The notes under the pieces: generated by a model | Databases searched by the model: none | What the model was told of the DNA's origin: nothing | The model's input: the letters and a program-made list of their open reading frames with translations, nothing else | Translations under genes and position numbers: made by a program | Assembly: GCA_036397995.1 (NCBI GenBank) | Contig: DASWHX010000046.1 | Coordinates: 1-64,000 of the forward strand | Source: DASWHX01 sp036397995 | GTDB taxonomy: Bacteria; Bacteroidota; Bacteroidia; Cytophagales; Cyclobacteriaceae | Direction: 5' to 3' | Length of the DNA: 64,000 nt | In this document: positions 16,015 to 25,200 of the stretch, piece by piece | How positions within the stretch are numbered: the first letter of the stretch is position 1 | Layout of the letters: each line of letters opens with the position of its first letter

Positions 16015-16719
16015 TTAGTTAATTAAGGTTCCAACTTCTTTGCCAATTATTACATCAAGTAAATTCCCCGGTTTATTCATGTCAAAAACAATGATAGGAA
16101 GATTATTCTCCATACATAGGGTGAAGGCTGTCATATCCATTATGTTAAGACCCTTTGTGTATGCGTCTTGAAATGTTAGGCTGGTATACCGCTCTGCATC
16201 AGGAAATTTTTCAGGATCAGCTGTGTAAACTCCATCAACGCGTGTGCCCTTGAGAACCACATTCGCTTCAATTTCAATAGCCCTCAGGCTTGCAGTAGAG
16301 TCGGTTGTGAAATAAGGATTTCCTGTGCCAGCTCCAAAAATAACAATCCGGCCTTTTTCAAGATGCCGGACTGCCCTTCTCTTTATGAATGGTTCACAAA
16401 CCTGATCCATTCTTATGCCTGACATTAATCTGGTATAAATACCTTGCTCTTCAAGGGCGCTTTGAAGGGCCATCCCATTAATAACAGTGGCAAGCATACC
16501 CATATAATCTCCCTGCACGCGGTCAATTCCCATCCTCTCAGCATCACTTCCCCTGAATATGTTGCCTCCCCCAATAACAATTGCAATCTCAACCCCCATT
16601 TCACTAACCTTCTTTATCTCTTCAGCGTATTGTAGCAATCGCTTGGGATCAATACCAAAGGATCTTGTGCCCATCAGGGCTTCACCACTGAGTTTTAGCA
16701 GAATTCTTTTATACTTCAT
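16015..16719 (-). CDS. pyrH: Uridylate kinase
   Basis: A 234-residue UMP kinase of the amino acid kinase fold; it converts UMP to UDP and is usually hexameric with allosteric control by GTP and UTP. Seen: LLKLSGEALMG at the start, GGGNIFRGSDAERMGIDRVQ, and GTGNPYFTTDSTASLRAIE. The ATG at 16717-16719 (MKYKRILLKL) fits the family better than one 33 bases upstream. It lies between the biotin carrier gene and frr on one strand. Confidence 0.97.
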   Translation of the reverse strand: MKYKRILLKLSGEALMGTRSFGIDPKRLLQYAEEIKKVSEMGVEIAIVIGGGNIFRGSDAERMGIDRVQGDYMGMLATVINGMALQSALEEQGIYTRLMSGIRMDQVCEPFIKRRAVRHLEKGRIVIFGAGTGNPYFTTDSTASLRAIEIEANVVLKGTRVDGVYTADPEKFPDAERYTSLTFQDAYTKGLNIMDMTAFTLCMENNLPIIVFDMNKPGNLLDVIIGKEVGTLIN

Positions 16720-16791
16720 GTTTTGGAAAGGAAATGATACATTTTTTTGCAAATATAAGACTCAACCTCTTTTAAAAGTGCTTAAGCTTTT

Positions 16792-17301
16792 TTAAAATTC
16801 AATCAAAATCTGATTCTTTGCCACGCTTTCTTTTTCTTTCGCCTTTATATTTTTGATGATTCCATCAACTGGAGATTTAATAATATTCTCCATTTTCATG
16901 GCTTCAAGTATAAGGATAGGCTCCCCTTTCTTAATGGACATTCCACTTTTCACCAGAATCTGCAAAATTAACCCAGGCATTGGAGCTTTGATTTCACCAA
17001 CAGAGGCAGCAATAGTTTTGTACATCCCCATTTTATTCAGCAACTCATCAAGGGTTGTTCTTAGCTCGCCAGAAATAATACTATTATTAACCCTTAAGAC
17101 GGGAGTGTTGGAATTGCCATTAAGGGTGAGTACTTCTAAATTGAAAGACCTGCAATCAATCAGTATATTATAGTAATAAGGGTTTATTGGAAGAATATTA
17201 ATAGTCACTTCGGATCCGTTTAAGAGCCATTTTCCGTCAAACTTTTCAACGTTGAACTCCACCTTATCCTGAGATTCGAACACAATTGTATGCATCTGCA
17301 A
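16792..17301 (-). CDS. Biotin carboxyl carrier protein of an acyl-CoA carboxylase
   Basis: A 169-residue protein whose C-terminal 70 residues form a biotinyl domain with EAMKMEN, so Lys136 is the biotin attachment site. KAPMPGLI at about 105-112 is the usual first hairpin. The N-terminal 95 residues form a beta-rich region resembling the linker domain of propionyl/acetyl-CoA carboxylase alpha subunits, here without a biotin carboxylase domain. It would carry CO2 to a carboxyltransferase such as that at 54435-56018. No biotin carboxylase gene is in the window. BirA (10998-11771) is the expected modifying enzyme. Confidence 0.9.
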   Translation of the reverse strand: MQMHTIVFESQDKVEFNVEKFDGKWLLNGSEVTINILPINPYYYNILIDCRSFNLEVLTLNGNSNTPVLRVNNSIISGELRTTLDELLNKMGMYKTIAASVGEIKAPMPGLILQILVKSGMSIKKGEPILILEAMKMENIIKSPVDGIIKNIKAKEKESVAKNQILIEF

Positions 17302-17396
17302 TTTAAGTTGGGTGATTTGCTAAAATACGAATAATTCCATCGCTTGAAAACCAAGAAGATGCCAAAGAAGCTCAACTTCAAAATTGAATTCAAAAA

Positions 17397-17427
17397 TTTG
17401 AATAAAATAAATTTAAATCTATTTTTG
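17397..17427 (+). promoter_or_regulatory. Promoter of the tRNA-Tyr/Gly/Thr-tuf unit
   Basis: TTTG at 17397-17400 and TATTTTTG at 17420-17427, separated by 19 bases, match the Bacteroidota -33/-7 elements. CAACTCC follows, as in the other translation promoters in this window. The tRNA-Tyr begins about 50 bases downstream. Confidence 0.75.
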
Positions 17428-17477
17428 CAACTCCAAAATTGAGGGTAACCAGACTATCCTTTTTATTAGGAACTGAA

Positions 17478-17559
17478 GGGGGGATACCGAAGCGGTCAAA
17501 CGGGGCAGACTGTAAATCTGTTGGCGCAGCCTTCGTAGGTTCGAATCCTGCTCCCCCCA
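17478..17559 (+). tRNA. tRNA-Tyr (GTA)
   Basis: An 82-base class II tRNA. GGGGGGA (17478-17484) pairs with TCCCCCC (17552-17558), with A as discriminator. The anticodon loop CTGTAAA gives anticodon GTA. The long variable arm (TGGCGCAGCCTTCG region) is typical of bacterial tRNA-Tyr, and GGTTCGAATCC is the T-loop. A CCA is encoded at 17560-17562, unlike in the other tRNAs here. Confidence 0.97.
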
Positions 17560-17624
17560 CCAGAAAGCATTCGGTAGCTGGAATTTGGTAATATTATATT
17601 AAATTCGCAGTCCGATTATCATAA

Positions 17625-17697
17625 GCGGGAGTAGCTCAGTTGGTAGAGCGACAGCCTTCCAAGCTGTAGGTCGCGGGTTCGAACCTCGTCTCCCGCT
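17625..17697 (+). tRNA. tRNA-Gly (TCC)
   Basis: A 73-base tRNA: acceptor GCGGGAG (17625-17631) with CTCCCGC (17690-17696), anticodon loop CTTCCAA giving TCC, T-arm GGGTTCGAACC. CCA is not encoded. It lies 62 bases after tRNA-Tyr. Confidence 0.97.
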
Positions 17698-17715
17698 CTG
17701 TGAAGGCTTAGTAAA

Positions 17716-17787
17716 GCCGATGTAGCTCAGGGGTAGAGCGCTTCCTTGGTAAGGAAGAGGTCAAGGGTTCAAATCCCTTCATTGGCT
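17716..17787 (+). tRNA. tRNA-Thr (GGT)
   Basis: A 72-base tRNA: acceptor GCCGATG (17716-17722) with CATTGGC (17780-17786), anticodon loop TTGGTAA giving GGT, T-arm GGGTTCAAATCCC. CCA is not encoded. It lies 18 bases after tRNA-Gly and 89 bases before tuf. Confidence 0.96.
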
Positions 17788-17876
17788 CGGATAAAGTCGG
17801 AAAATTTTGTAGAAATAAATAGTAATCATAAAATACACTTAAAAATTGAATTAATTAAAATTAGGAATTTTCAAAT

Positions 17877-19064
17877 ATGGCTAAAGAAACTTATAACCGC
17901 TCAAAACCACACGTGAACATTGGAACTATAGGTCACGTAGATCATGGAAAAACCACTCTGACTGCTGCCATTACCAAAGTTCTTTCAGCGAAAGGCTTGG
18001 CCCAAATAAGAGACTTTTCTTCGATTGACAACGCTCCGGAGGAAAAGGAAAGAGGTATTACAATTAATACCGCTCATGTTGAATATCAGACAGACAAAAG
18101 ACATTATGCTCACGTTGATTGTCCAGGTCATGCTGACTATGTGAAAAACATGGTAACAGGTGCCGCTCAAATGGACGGCGCCATTCTGGTTGTAGCAGCA
18201 ACAGATGGACCAATGCCTCAAACCAGAGAGCACATCTTATTGGCAAGACAGGTTGGAGTACCTGCTTTAGTGGTGTTTATGAATAAAGTTGACCTTGTTG
18301 ACGATGAGGAATTGTTAGACTTGGTTGAAATGGAAGTGAGAGAACTATTAACATTTTATGAATTTCCCGGAGACTCTATCCCTGTAATCAGGGGTTCTGC
18401 ATTAGGAGGATTAAATGGCGAAGCTAAATGGGTAGAAAAAATCCAGGAATTGATGAATGCCGTTGATGAGCATATTCCAATACCAGAGAGACTTATCGAC
18501 AAGGACTTCCTTATGCCGATTGAAGATGTTTTCTCAATAACTGGTAGAGGTACTGTTGCTACCGGTAGAATCGAAAGAGGAGTAATCAATTCCGGCGATG
18601 GCGTAGATATTCTTGGAATGGGTGCAGAAAACCTGAAATCCACCGTTACTGGCGTAGAAATGTTCCGGAAAATCCTTGATAGAGGCGAGGCGGGTGACAA
18701 TGTCGGTCTACTCCTCCGGGGAATTGAAAAGGATGAAATTCGAAGAGGAATGGTTATCTGTAAACCAGGTTCTGTAACACCTCATTCACTCTTCAAAGCT
18801 GAAATCTACGTATTATCAAAAGAAGAAGGTGGAAGACATACGCCATTCTTTAATAAGTATAGGCCGCAGTTTTATCTCCGAACTACTGACGTAACGGGTG
18901 AAATTAAATTGCCCGATGGAGTTGAAATGGTGATGCCTGGAGATAATGTTACCATTGAAGTTAACCTAATTAACAAGGTTGCAATGGAGAAAGGACTTCG
19001 ATTTGCAATTAGAGAAGGAGGCAGAACGGTAGGGGCCGGTCAGGTGACCGAAATCCTTGATTAA
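17877..19064 (+). CDS. tuf: Elongation factor Tu
   Basis: A 395-residue GTPase that brings aminoacyl-tRNA to the ribosome. GTP motifs are GHVDHGKT (19-26), DCPGH (about 81) and NKVD (about 136), and the switch region has ERGITI. Domains 2 and 3 are complete (GRGTVATGRIERG, TDVTGEI). The three tRNA genes lie directly upstream and a strong terminator lies at 19103-19141. It is the only tuf copy in the window. Confidence 0.99.
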   Translation: MAKETYNRSKPHVNIGTIGHVDHGKTTLTAAITKVLSAKGLAQIRDFSSIDNAPEEKERGITINTAHVEYQTDKRHYAHVDCPGHADYVKNMVTGAAQMDGAILVVAATDGPMPQTREHILLARQVGVPALVVFMNKVDLVDDEELLDLVEMEVRELLTFYEFPGDSIPVIRGSALGGLNGEAKWVEKIQELMNAVDEHIPIPERLIDKDFLMPIEDVFSITGRGTVATGRIERGVINSGDGVDILGMGAENLKSTVTGVEMFRKILDRGEAGDNVGLLLRGIEKDEIRRGMVICKPGSVTPHSLFKAEIYVLSKEEGGRHTPFFNKYRPQFYLRTTDVTGEIKLPDGVEMVMPGDNVTIEVNLINKVAMEKGLRFAIREGGRTVGAGQVTEILD

Positions 19065-19102
19065 GGCAGGGGAATAAGCTCTTTCAATAGTTAGTATAAC
19101 AG

Positions 19103-19141
19103 ACGCGTTTCTGCATAAAAAAGTGCGAAACGCGTTTGTGT
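19103..19141 (+). terminator. Terminator of the tuf unit
   Basis: ACGCGTTTC (19103-19111) pairs with GAAACGCGT (19127-19135), extended inside by GCA/TGC around one bulge. The tail is TTGTGTT. The end of the stem and its tail also provide the TTTG (-33) of the next promoter. Confidence 0.8.
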
Positions 19142-19166
19142 TATAGCATATATTATGATACCTTTG
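19135..19166 (+). promoter_or_regulatory. Promoter of the tRNA-Trp-secE-nusG-rplKAJL-rpoBC unit
   Basis: TTTG (19135-19138) and TACCTTTG (19159-19166) with a 20-base spacer. CAGT and the short inverted repeat CCCTTTTGGG (19171-19180) follow, so the transcript should begin close to that hairpin. Confidence 0.75.
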
Positions 19167-19190
19167 CAGTCCCTTTTGGGTTGCTCAAAG

Positions 19191-19263
19191 ACGGGTGTAG
19201 CTCAATTGGTAGAGTGGTGGTCTCCAAAACCACAGGTTGGGAGTTCGAGTCTCTCCACCCGTG
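19191..19263 (+). tRNA. tRNA-Trp (CCA)
   Basis: A 73-base tRNA: acceptor ACGGGTG (19191-19197) with CACCCGT (19256-19262), G discriminator, anticodon loop CTCCAAA giving CCA, T-arm GGAGTTCGAGTCTC. CCA end not encoded. It lies 16 bases upstream of secE. Confidence 0.97.
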
Positions 19264-19279
19264 CAAGTAAAAACCGGTA

Positions 19280-19474
19280 ATGATGCAGAAGCTAATTGAG
19301 TTCTTTAAAGAGTCGTATGACGAAATGAGATTTAAGGTTTCCTGGCCAAAATACAGGGAACTTCAAAGTAGCTCGGTATTGGTTTTGGTGGCCTCCTTAA
19401 TATTCGCTCTAATCATAGGAGTAATGGATTTGGGGTTTGAAAATATATTGGACTGGTTTTACCGCGAATTCTAA
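19280..19474 (+). CDS. secE: Preprotein translocase subunit SecE
   Basis: A 64-residue single-span form of SecE, as in most bacteria outside the enterics. KESYDEMRFKVSWPKY is the conserved amphipathic region lying along SecY, and the membrane helix is about residues 31-52. It stabilises SecY, encoded at 43395. It follows tRNA-Trp and precedes nusG by 6 bases. Confidence 0.97.
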   Translation: MMQKLIEFFKESYDEMRFKVSWPKYRELQSSSVLVLVASLIFALIIGVMDLGFENILDWFYREF

Positions 19475-19480
19475 AATAGC

Positions 19481-20044
19481 ATGGAGATGACTGAAGTGAA
19501 GTGGTACGTAATCCGTGTCTTAAGCGGTCAGGAAAAGAAGGTAAAGGCTTACCTGGAAACTGAGATTGAACGGGAAAATCTAAAGGAATACATTCCCGAA
19601 GTAATGATTCCTTCAGAGAAGGTATATGAAATGAGGAATGGAAAGAAAAGGGTTCGCGAAAGAAATTTCTTTCCTGGTTATGTATTGGTACAGGCTAATT
19701 TGGAATATGGAGAAGCAAAACATGTTGTCATAAGCATTCCGGGAGTAATTGGTTTTCTCGGAGCAAACAGCACAAGTACTTCGAAAGAACCGGTTCCCCT
19801 GAGACAAAGTGAAATAAACAGGATTCTGGGTAAGGTTGACGAGGTGGATGAAATGGTTGAAAAGCTGGATCGCCCATATATTGTTGGTGAAGGAGTTAAA
19901 GTAATGGATGGTCCGTTTAGCGGTTTTACCGGAACCGTTGAGGAAGTTTTTGAAGAAAGAAAGAAATTAAACGTAATGGTTAAAATCTTCGGAAGAAATA
20001 CACCCGTTGAACTTAATTATATGCAAGTTGAAAAATTAGACTAA
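19481..20044 (+). CDS. nusG: Transcription termination/antitermination factor NusG
   Basis: A 187-residue protein with an NGN domain (WYVIRVLSGQEKKVKAYLE, and FFPGYVLVQ) and a C-terminal KOW domain (EGVKVMDGPFSGFTGTVEEV). It links RNA polymerase with Rho or ribosomal S10. Its stop codon is directly followed by the rplK start. Confidence 0.98.
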   Translation: MEMTEVKWYVIRVLSGQEKKVKAYLETEIERENLKEYIPEVMIPSEKVYEMRNGKKRVRERNFFPGYVLVQANLEYGEAKHVVISIPGVIGFLGANSTSTSKEPVPLRQSEINRILGKVDEVDEMVEKLDRPYIVGEGVKVMDGPFSGFTGTVEEVFEERKKLNVMVKIFGRNTPVELNYMQVEKLD

Positions 20045-20497
20045 ATGGCTAAGGAAATTGAAGGTTTTTTGAAATTACAGGTAATGGGCGGCTCGGCTAA
20101 CCCATCTCCTCCTGTAGGACCAGCATTGGGTAGCAAAGGACTCAACATCATGGATTTCTGCAAACAATTTAACGCAAGAACCCAGGATAAGCAGGGTACT
20201 TTGATCCCCGTCCTGATCACAATATATAAAGATAAATCCTTCGATTTCGTTGTAAAAACTCCGCCGGCTCCGGTTTTGATACTGAAGGCGGCTAATCTGA
20301 AGAAAGGTAGTGCTGAACCCAACAGGAATAAGGTTGGGTCATTAACCTGGAATCAATGTAAAGAAATTGCCGAAACCAAAATGCAGGATTTGAATGCGTT
20401 TACTATTCATTCCGCAATGAAAATGATAGCGGGTACTGCAAGAAGCATGGGTATAACTGTAACCGGAACTCCCCCGAGGGAAGCTAATGTTAACTAG
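20045..20497 (+). CDS. rplK: Ribosomal protein L11
   Basis: A 150-residue 50S protein of the GTPase-associated centre. It shows the N-terminal Pro-rich loop (GGSANPSPPVGPALGSKGLN) and the rRNA-binding C-terminal domain ending GTARSMGITV. It begins at the base after the nusG stop. Confidence 0.98.
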   Translation: MAKEIEGFLKLQVMGGSANPSPPVGPALGSKGLNIMDFCKQFNARTQDKQGTLIPVLITIYKDKSFDFVVKTPPAPVLILKAANLKKGSAEPNRNKVGSLTWNQCKEIAETKMQDLNAFTIHSAMKMIAGTARSMGITVTGTPPREANVN

Positions 20498-20498
20498 G

Positions 20499-21197
20499 AT
20501 GACAAAGCTGACAAAAAACCAAAAAAATGTGCTTGAGAATTTTGATCCAATGAAATCTTATTCTCTGGAGGCAGCATCAAAACTGGTAAAGGAAATCACC
20601 ACTACCAAATTTGATTCATCAGTTGACCTGGACATTCGCCTCGGAGTTGATCCGCGCAAAGCCGACCAAATGGTGCGCGGAGTAGTTGCTTTGCCCCATG
20701 GAACCGGTAAGCAAGTTAAAGTTCTTGCTTTGGTTACTCCGGATAAAGAGAATGATGCCAAAGAGGCCGGTGCAGATTATGCGGGATTAGATGATATCAT
20801 AAAAAAAATTGAAGGAGGATGGATCGATTTCGATATTATCGTTACAATGCCAACTGTTATGGCGAAAGTTGGTAAGCTGGGGAAAATCCTGGGACCAAGA
20901 GGCCTTATGCCAAATCCAAAAGCCGGTACGGTAACTCTTGATGTCGCAAAAGCTATCAGGGAAGTCAAGGCTGGTAAAATTGATTTCAAAGTAGACAAAT
21001 TCGGGATCATTCACGCCAGTATTGGAAAAGTCTCTTTTACGGAAGATAAAATTCTTGATAACGCAAGAGAGCTTATTCACACAATTTCCAAACTTAAGCC
21101 GGCATCTTCAAAAGGCACTTACTTCAGGAGCATAAGTCTTTCCAGCACAATGAGTGCAGGAATTTCCATTGATAAAAGTTCAATTGTTGGAATTTAA
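20499..21197 (+). CDS. rplA: Ribosomal protein L1
   Basis: A 232-residue 50S stalk protein. The ATG at 20499, just after the rplK stop, gives the usual start MTKLTKNQKN. An earlier ATG at 20487 lies inside rplK. The signature GKLGKILGPRGLMPNPKAGT is complete. In E. coli L1 represses translation of L11-L1 by binding the leader mRNA; whether this holds here is not visible. Confidence 0.97.
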   Translation: MTKLTKNQKNVLENFDPMKSYSLEAASKLVKEITTTKFDSSVDLDIRLGVDPRKADQMVRGVVALPHGTGKQVKVLALVTPDKENDAKEAGADYAGLDDIIKKIEGGWIDFDIIVTMPTVMAKVGKLGKILGPRGLMPNPKAGTVTLDVAKAIREVKAGKIDFKVDKFGIIHASIGKVSFTEDKILDNARELIHTISKLKPASSKGTYFRSISLSSTMSAGISIDKSSIVGI

Positions 21198-21203
21198 AAA
21201 GTC

Positions 21204-21737
21204 ATGATACGAGAAGAAAAAGCAACAATTATTAATGAACTCTCAGAAAAGCTGAAGGAAAATAACAATTATTATTTTACAGATGCTACAGGTATGACCG
21301 TTGCTCAGATAAATGATTTCAGGAGAATGTGTCACAAGGTTGACATTGATTACAAAGTGTATAAAAACACTTTAATTATCAAGGCACTGGACACCCTTAA
21401 ATTTGATTATTCCCCGCTTTATGAAAAAGCCCTTAAGGGTGCAACAGGAATTTTGTTTTCAAAGGAAATTGCCAATACTCCGGCTAAGTTGATTAAGGAA
21501 TTTAGAAAAAAGAGCAATTTGGACAAGCCTTTATTCAAGGGGGCATATATCAATCAGGATGTTTATATAGGCGAGAATCAACTGGATACTCTAAGTAATC
21601 TCAAGTCCAGGGAAGAACTTATTGGTGAGATAATTGCCATTCTCCGGTCTCCTGCTCAAAATGTTATTTCAGCACTTCAAAGTGGAAAGAATAAACTTGC
21701 CGGTATCGTTAAAACTTTATCAGAAAAAACAAATTAA
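21204..21737 (+). CDS. rplJ: Ribosomal protein L10
   Basis: A 177-residue protein that anchors L7/L12 dimers on the ribosome. The rRNA-binding N-terminal domain (ATGMTVAQINDFRRMCHK, YKVYKNTLIIKAL) and the helical C-terminal L12-binding tail are both present. It starts 6 bases after rplA and precedes rplL by 36 bases. Confidence 0.97.
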   Translation: MIREEKATIINELSEKLKENNNYYFTDATGMTVAQINDFRRMCHKVDIDYKVYKNTLIIKALDTLKFDYSPLYEKALKGATGILFSKEIANTPAKLIKEFRKKSNLDKPLFKGAYINQDVYIGENQLDTLSNLKSREELIGEIIAILRSPAQNVISALQSGKNKLAGIVKTLSEKTN

Positions 21738-21773
21738 TAAATCATTAAAGCAAATATCTAAATCAAACTAAAA

Positions 21774-22157
21774 ATGGCAGACTTAAAAGCATTCGCTGAT
21801 CAGCTTGTGAACTTAACCGTGAAAGAGGTTAATGAGTTAGCAACAATTCTTAAGGAGGAGTATGGTATTGAACCGGCGGCAGCGGCAGCTCCAGTAATGG
21901 TTGCTGGTGGAGGCGCGGCATCTGCAGAAGGTGGAGCGGAAGAAAAATCATCATTCGATGTAATTCTAAAATCTCCTGGTGGAGCCAAGCTGGCTATCGT
22001 GAAACTCGTTAAGGAACTGACAGGACTTGGGTTAAAAGAAGCCAAAGACCTGGTAGATGGTGCACCGAAAGCGGTAAAGGAAGGATTGGCTAAAGACGAA
22101 GCTGAAGGCTTGAAAAAGCAATTAGAAGAAGCAGGAGCGGAAGTAGAATTAAAATAA
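21774..22157 (+). CDS. rplL: Ribosomal protein L7/L12
   Basis: A 127-residue stalk protein. It shows the dimerising N-terminal domain, a flexible Ala/Gly-rich hinge (about 35-58) and the factor-binding C-terminal domain with KLAIVKLVKELTGLGLKEAK. It is followed by overlapping hairpins at 22183-22224 and then rpoB. Confidence 0.98.
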   Translation: MADLKAFADQLVNLTVKEVNELATILKEEYGIEPAAAAAPVMVAGGGAASAEGGAEEKSSFDVILKSPGGAKLAIVKLVKELTGLGLKEAKDLVDGAPKAVKEGLAKDEAEGLKKQLEEAGAEVELK

Positions 22158-22182
22158 AATTTGGACAACCTGCTGAACGGTA

Positions 22183-22200
22183 GTCTAACTGCAGTTAGAC
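22183..22200. repeat. 18-bp perfect palindrome before rpoB
   Basis: GTCTAACTGCAGTTAGAC is fully self-complementary. As RNA it forms a 7-bp stem with a TGCA loop. Its last three bases (22198-22200) are also the first three of the terminator stem, so the two hairpins compete. Confidence 0.75.
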
Positions 22201-22224
22201 CCTGATTTTCGTCGGGGTCTTTTG
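22198..22224 (+). terminator. Terminator/attenuator between rplL and rpoB
   Basis: GACCCTGA (22198-22205) pairs with TCGGGGTC (22212-22219), including one G-U pair, loop TTTTCG, then TTTT. It sits between the ribosomal protein and polymerase genes, where E. coli also has a partial terminator that lowers rpoBC expression relative to rplJL. The short U-tract suggests partial termination. Confidence 0.75.
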
Positions 22225-22287
22225 CTGTTTGTAGATGTTTCAGTTTTCTATGAATAAAACATTTTTTTAAACTAAATAAAAATTGCC

Positions 22288-25200
22288 TTGGCAACTAAAA
22301 AATCAAACAGAATAAGTTTCTCCAACATAAAATCTGTAATTGATTATCCCGATTTTCTGGATGTTCAGTTGAGGTCTTTTAAAGACTTTTTTCAGATTGA
22401 AACCCCAGCGGAGAAAAGAACGCAGGAAGGGTTGTACAAAGTATTTTGTGAGAATTTTCCTATCAGCGATTCCCGGGAAAATTTTGTACTGGAATTTATT
22501 GATTACTTAATTGATCCTCCCAAATACTCCGTTGATGAATGCATTGACAGAGGATTAACCTATTCAGTTCCTTTAAAAGCAAAGCTTCGACTTTCTTGTA
22601 ATGATGAAGATAATGAAGATTTTGAAACAGTAGAGCAGGAAGTCTTTTTAGGAAATATTCCCTACATGACCGAGAAAGGTTCTTTCGTAATCAATGGAGC
22701 AGAAAGAGTTATTGTCAGTCAGCTTCATCGATCACCAGGAGTATTCTTTGCCCAAAGCAAACATACAAATGGTACAAAGCTGTATTCAGCTCGAATAATT
22801 CCTTTCAAAGGATCCTGGATAGAGTTTGCTACCGATGTCAACAATGTGATGTATGCCTACATCGACAGAAAAAAGAAATTCCCGGTTACCACACTTCTCA
22901 GGGCAATCGGATATGGGACTGATAAAGATATTCTTGATTTGTTTGGATTGTCTGAAGAAGTTTCAGCCACAAAGGCAAATCTTAAAAAAGTTGTAGGAAG
23001 GAAATTGGCGGCACGTGTCCTTAAAACCTGGACTGAAGACTTTGTGGATGAAGATACTGGCGAGGTTGTTTCTATTGACAGAAACGAAGTATTGCTTGAG
23101 CGGGACTCGGTGCTAACAAAAGAAGATGTCGAACTGATAATTGAATCCGATACAAAATCAATTATTCTCCATCGGGATGATGTCAACATCACAGACTACA
23201 ATATCATTTTCAATACTCTGGCTAAAGACAATTCGAACTCAGAAAAGGAAGCGGTTGAGCAAATTTATCGGCAGTTAAGAAATACTGAAGCCCCCGATGA
23301 ACAGACTGCAAGAGATATTATCCAAAGTCTTTTCTTTAGTGATAAGAGATATGATCTGGGCGAAGTAGGACGATACAGAATTAATAGGAAACTCGGAATT
23401 GATATAGGATTTGAGCAGCGAGTTCTAACAAAAGGTGATATTATCCTTATTGTTAAATACCTTATTGGGTTAATTAACTCTAAGGCGGTTGTAGATGATA
23501 TAGATCACCTGAGCAACAGAAGGGTTCGAACCGTAGGTGAGCAGCTTTATACACAATTCGGAATTGGGTTAGCCAGAATGGCCAGAACCATTAAGGAAAG
23601 GATGAATGTAAGGGATAACGAGGATTTTAAACCAGTCGATCTCATAAACGCGAGAACACTTTCCTCAGTGATTAATTCATTCTTCGGCACAAATCAACTC
23701 TCTCAATTTATGGACCAGACAAATCCATTGGCTGAGATAACTCATAAAAGGAGAATGTCTGCGCTAGGCCCAGGTGGTCTCTCCAGAGAACGCGCAGGAT
23801 TTGAAGTTCGCGACGTGCATTACACCCATTATGGAAGATTGTGTACCATTGAAACTCCCGAAGGACCAAACATCGGTTTGATCTCTTCCCTTTGTGTACA
23901 CGCCAAGGTGAATCATATGGGATTCATTGAAACACCGTACCGTAAAGTTGAGAAGGGACTAGTTTCAACGAATGTGATTTTTCTTACTGCTGAAGAAGAA
24001 GACACTCACAACATTGCTCAGGCAAATGCTAAAATTGATGACAAAGGTAAATTCGTTAATAAAAGAGTAAAGGCAAGATATGAAGGAGATTTTCCCGTCG
24101 TAGAGCCCAAAAAGGTTTCTTATATGGATATTGCTCCTAACCAGATTGTGTCTGTTGCGGCTTCGCTTATTCCATTCCTGGAACATGACGATGCAAACAG
24201 AGCGCTCATGGGATCAAATATGCAAAGACAGGCCGTTCCATTGATGAAGCCGGAAGCTCCCATTGTGGGAACCGGCCTTGAAAGAAGGGTAGCCGAAGAT
24301 TCAAGAGCGTTAATCCTCGCTGAAGATGAGGGAGTTGTGGAATATTCTGATGCCACTAAAATAACAATCAGGTACAAGCAAACCGCGGAACAAAAATCCA
24401 TTGCCTTTGAAGATGATCTCAAGATTTATGACCTGGTCAAATTCAGACGAACTAATCAGGATACCTGCATCAACCTTAAGCCTATTGTTAAGAAAGGTGA
24501 TAGTGTGAAAAGTGGAACACCACTTTGTGAAGGATATGCCACGCAAAATGGTGAACTGGCTCTGGGAAGGAATTTGCAGGTTGCATTCATGCCCTGGCAA
24601 GGATATAATTTTGAAGATGCTATTGTTATATCCGAAAGAGTTGTGCGAGATGATACCTTTACTTCTATTCACATTGAAGAATTTGAACTCGAAGTAAGGG
24701 ACACCAAGAGAGGAGAGGAAGAATTGACCTCTGAAATTCCAAATGTGAGCGAAGAAGCTGTAAAGAATTTAGATGAAAATGGAATAATTAGGATTGGAGC
24801 GGAAGTAAAAGAAGGAGATATTCTTATAGGGAAAATTACTCCAAAAGGAGAGACAGATCCAACTCCGGAAGAAAAACTATTGCGGGCAATTTTTGGTGAT
24901 AAAGCCGGCGATGTAAAAGATGCATCATTGAAGGCGCCCCCTTCTCTTAGAGGAGTCGTTATTGAAACAAAACTTTTCTCCAGACCAAAAAAAGATAAAG
25001 ATTTAAGATCCAAATCAAAAAAAGATGTAGAAATACTAAAGTCAAAATACAGTAATGATTTAAGAACATTAAGGGCAGAGATGATAGATAAGCTCGCTGC
25101 TCTGCTGCATGGAAAGGTGTCTGAAGGAGTAAATCACAAATTTGGCGAATCCCTGATTTCAAAGGGAACAAAGTTTACCGCAAAAGTAATTTCAAATAAT

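Noticed and set aside
21800..22294. 164-codon frame opposite rplL
   Set aside because: Product is Ser/Ala-rich as expected from the complement of the L7/L12 hinge.
23701..23830. Rifampicin-resistance change in rpoB
   Set aside because: The key residues of the resistance region match the sensitive form.
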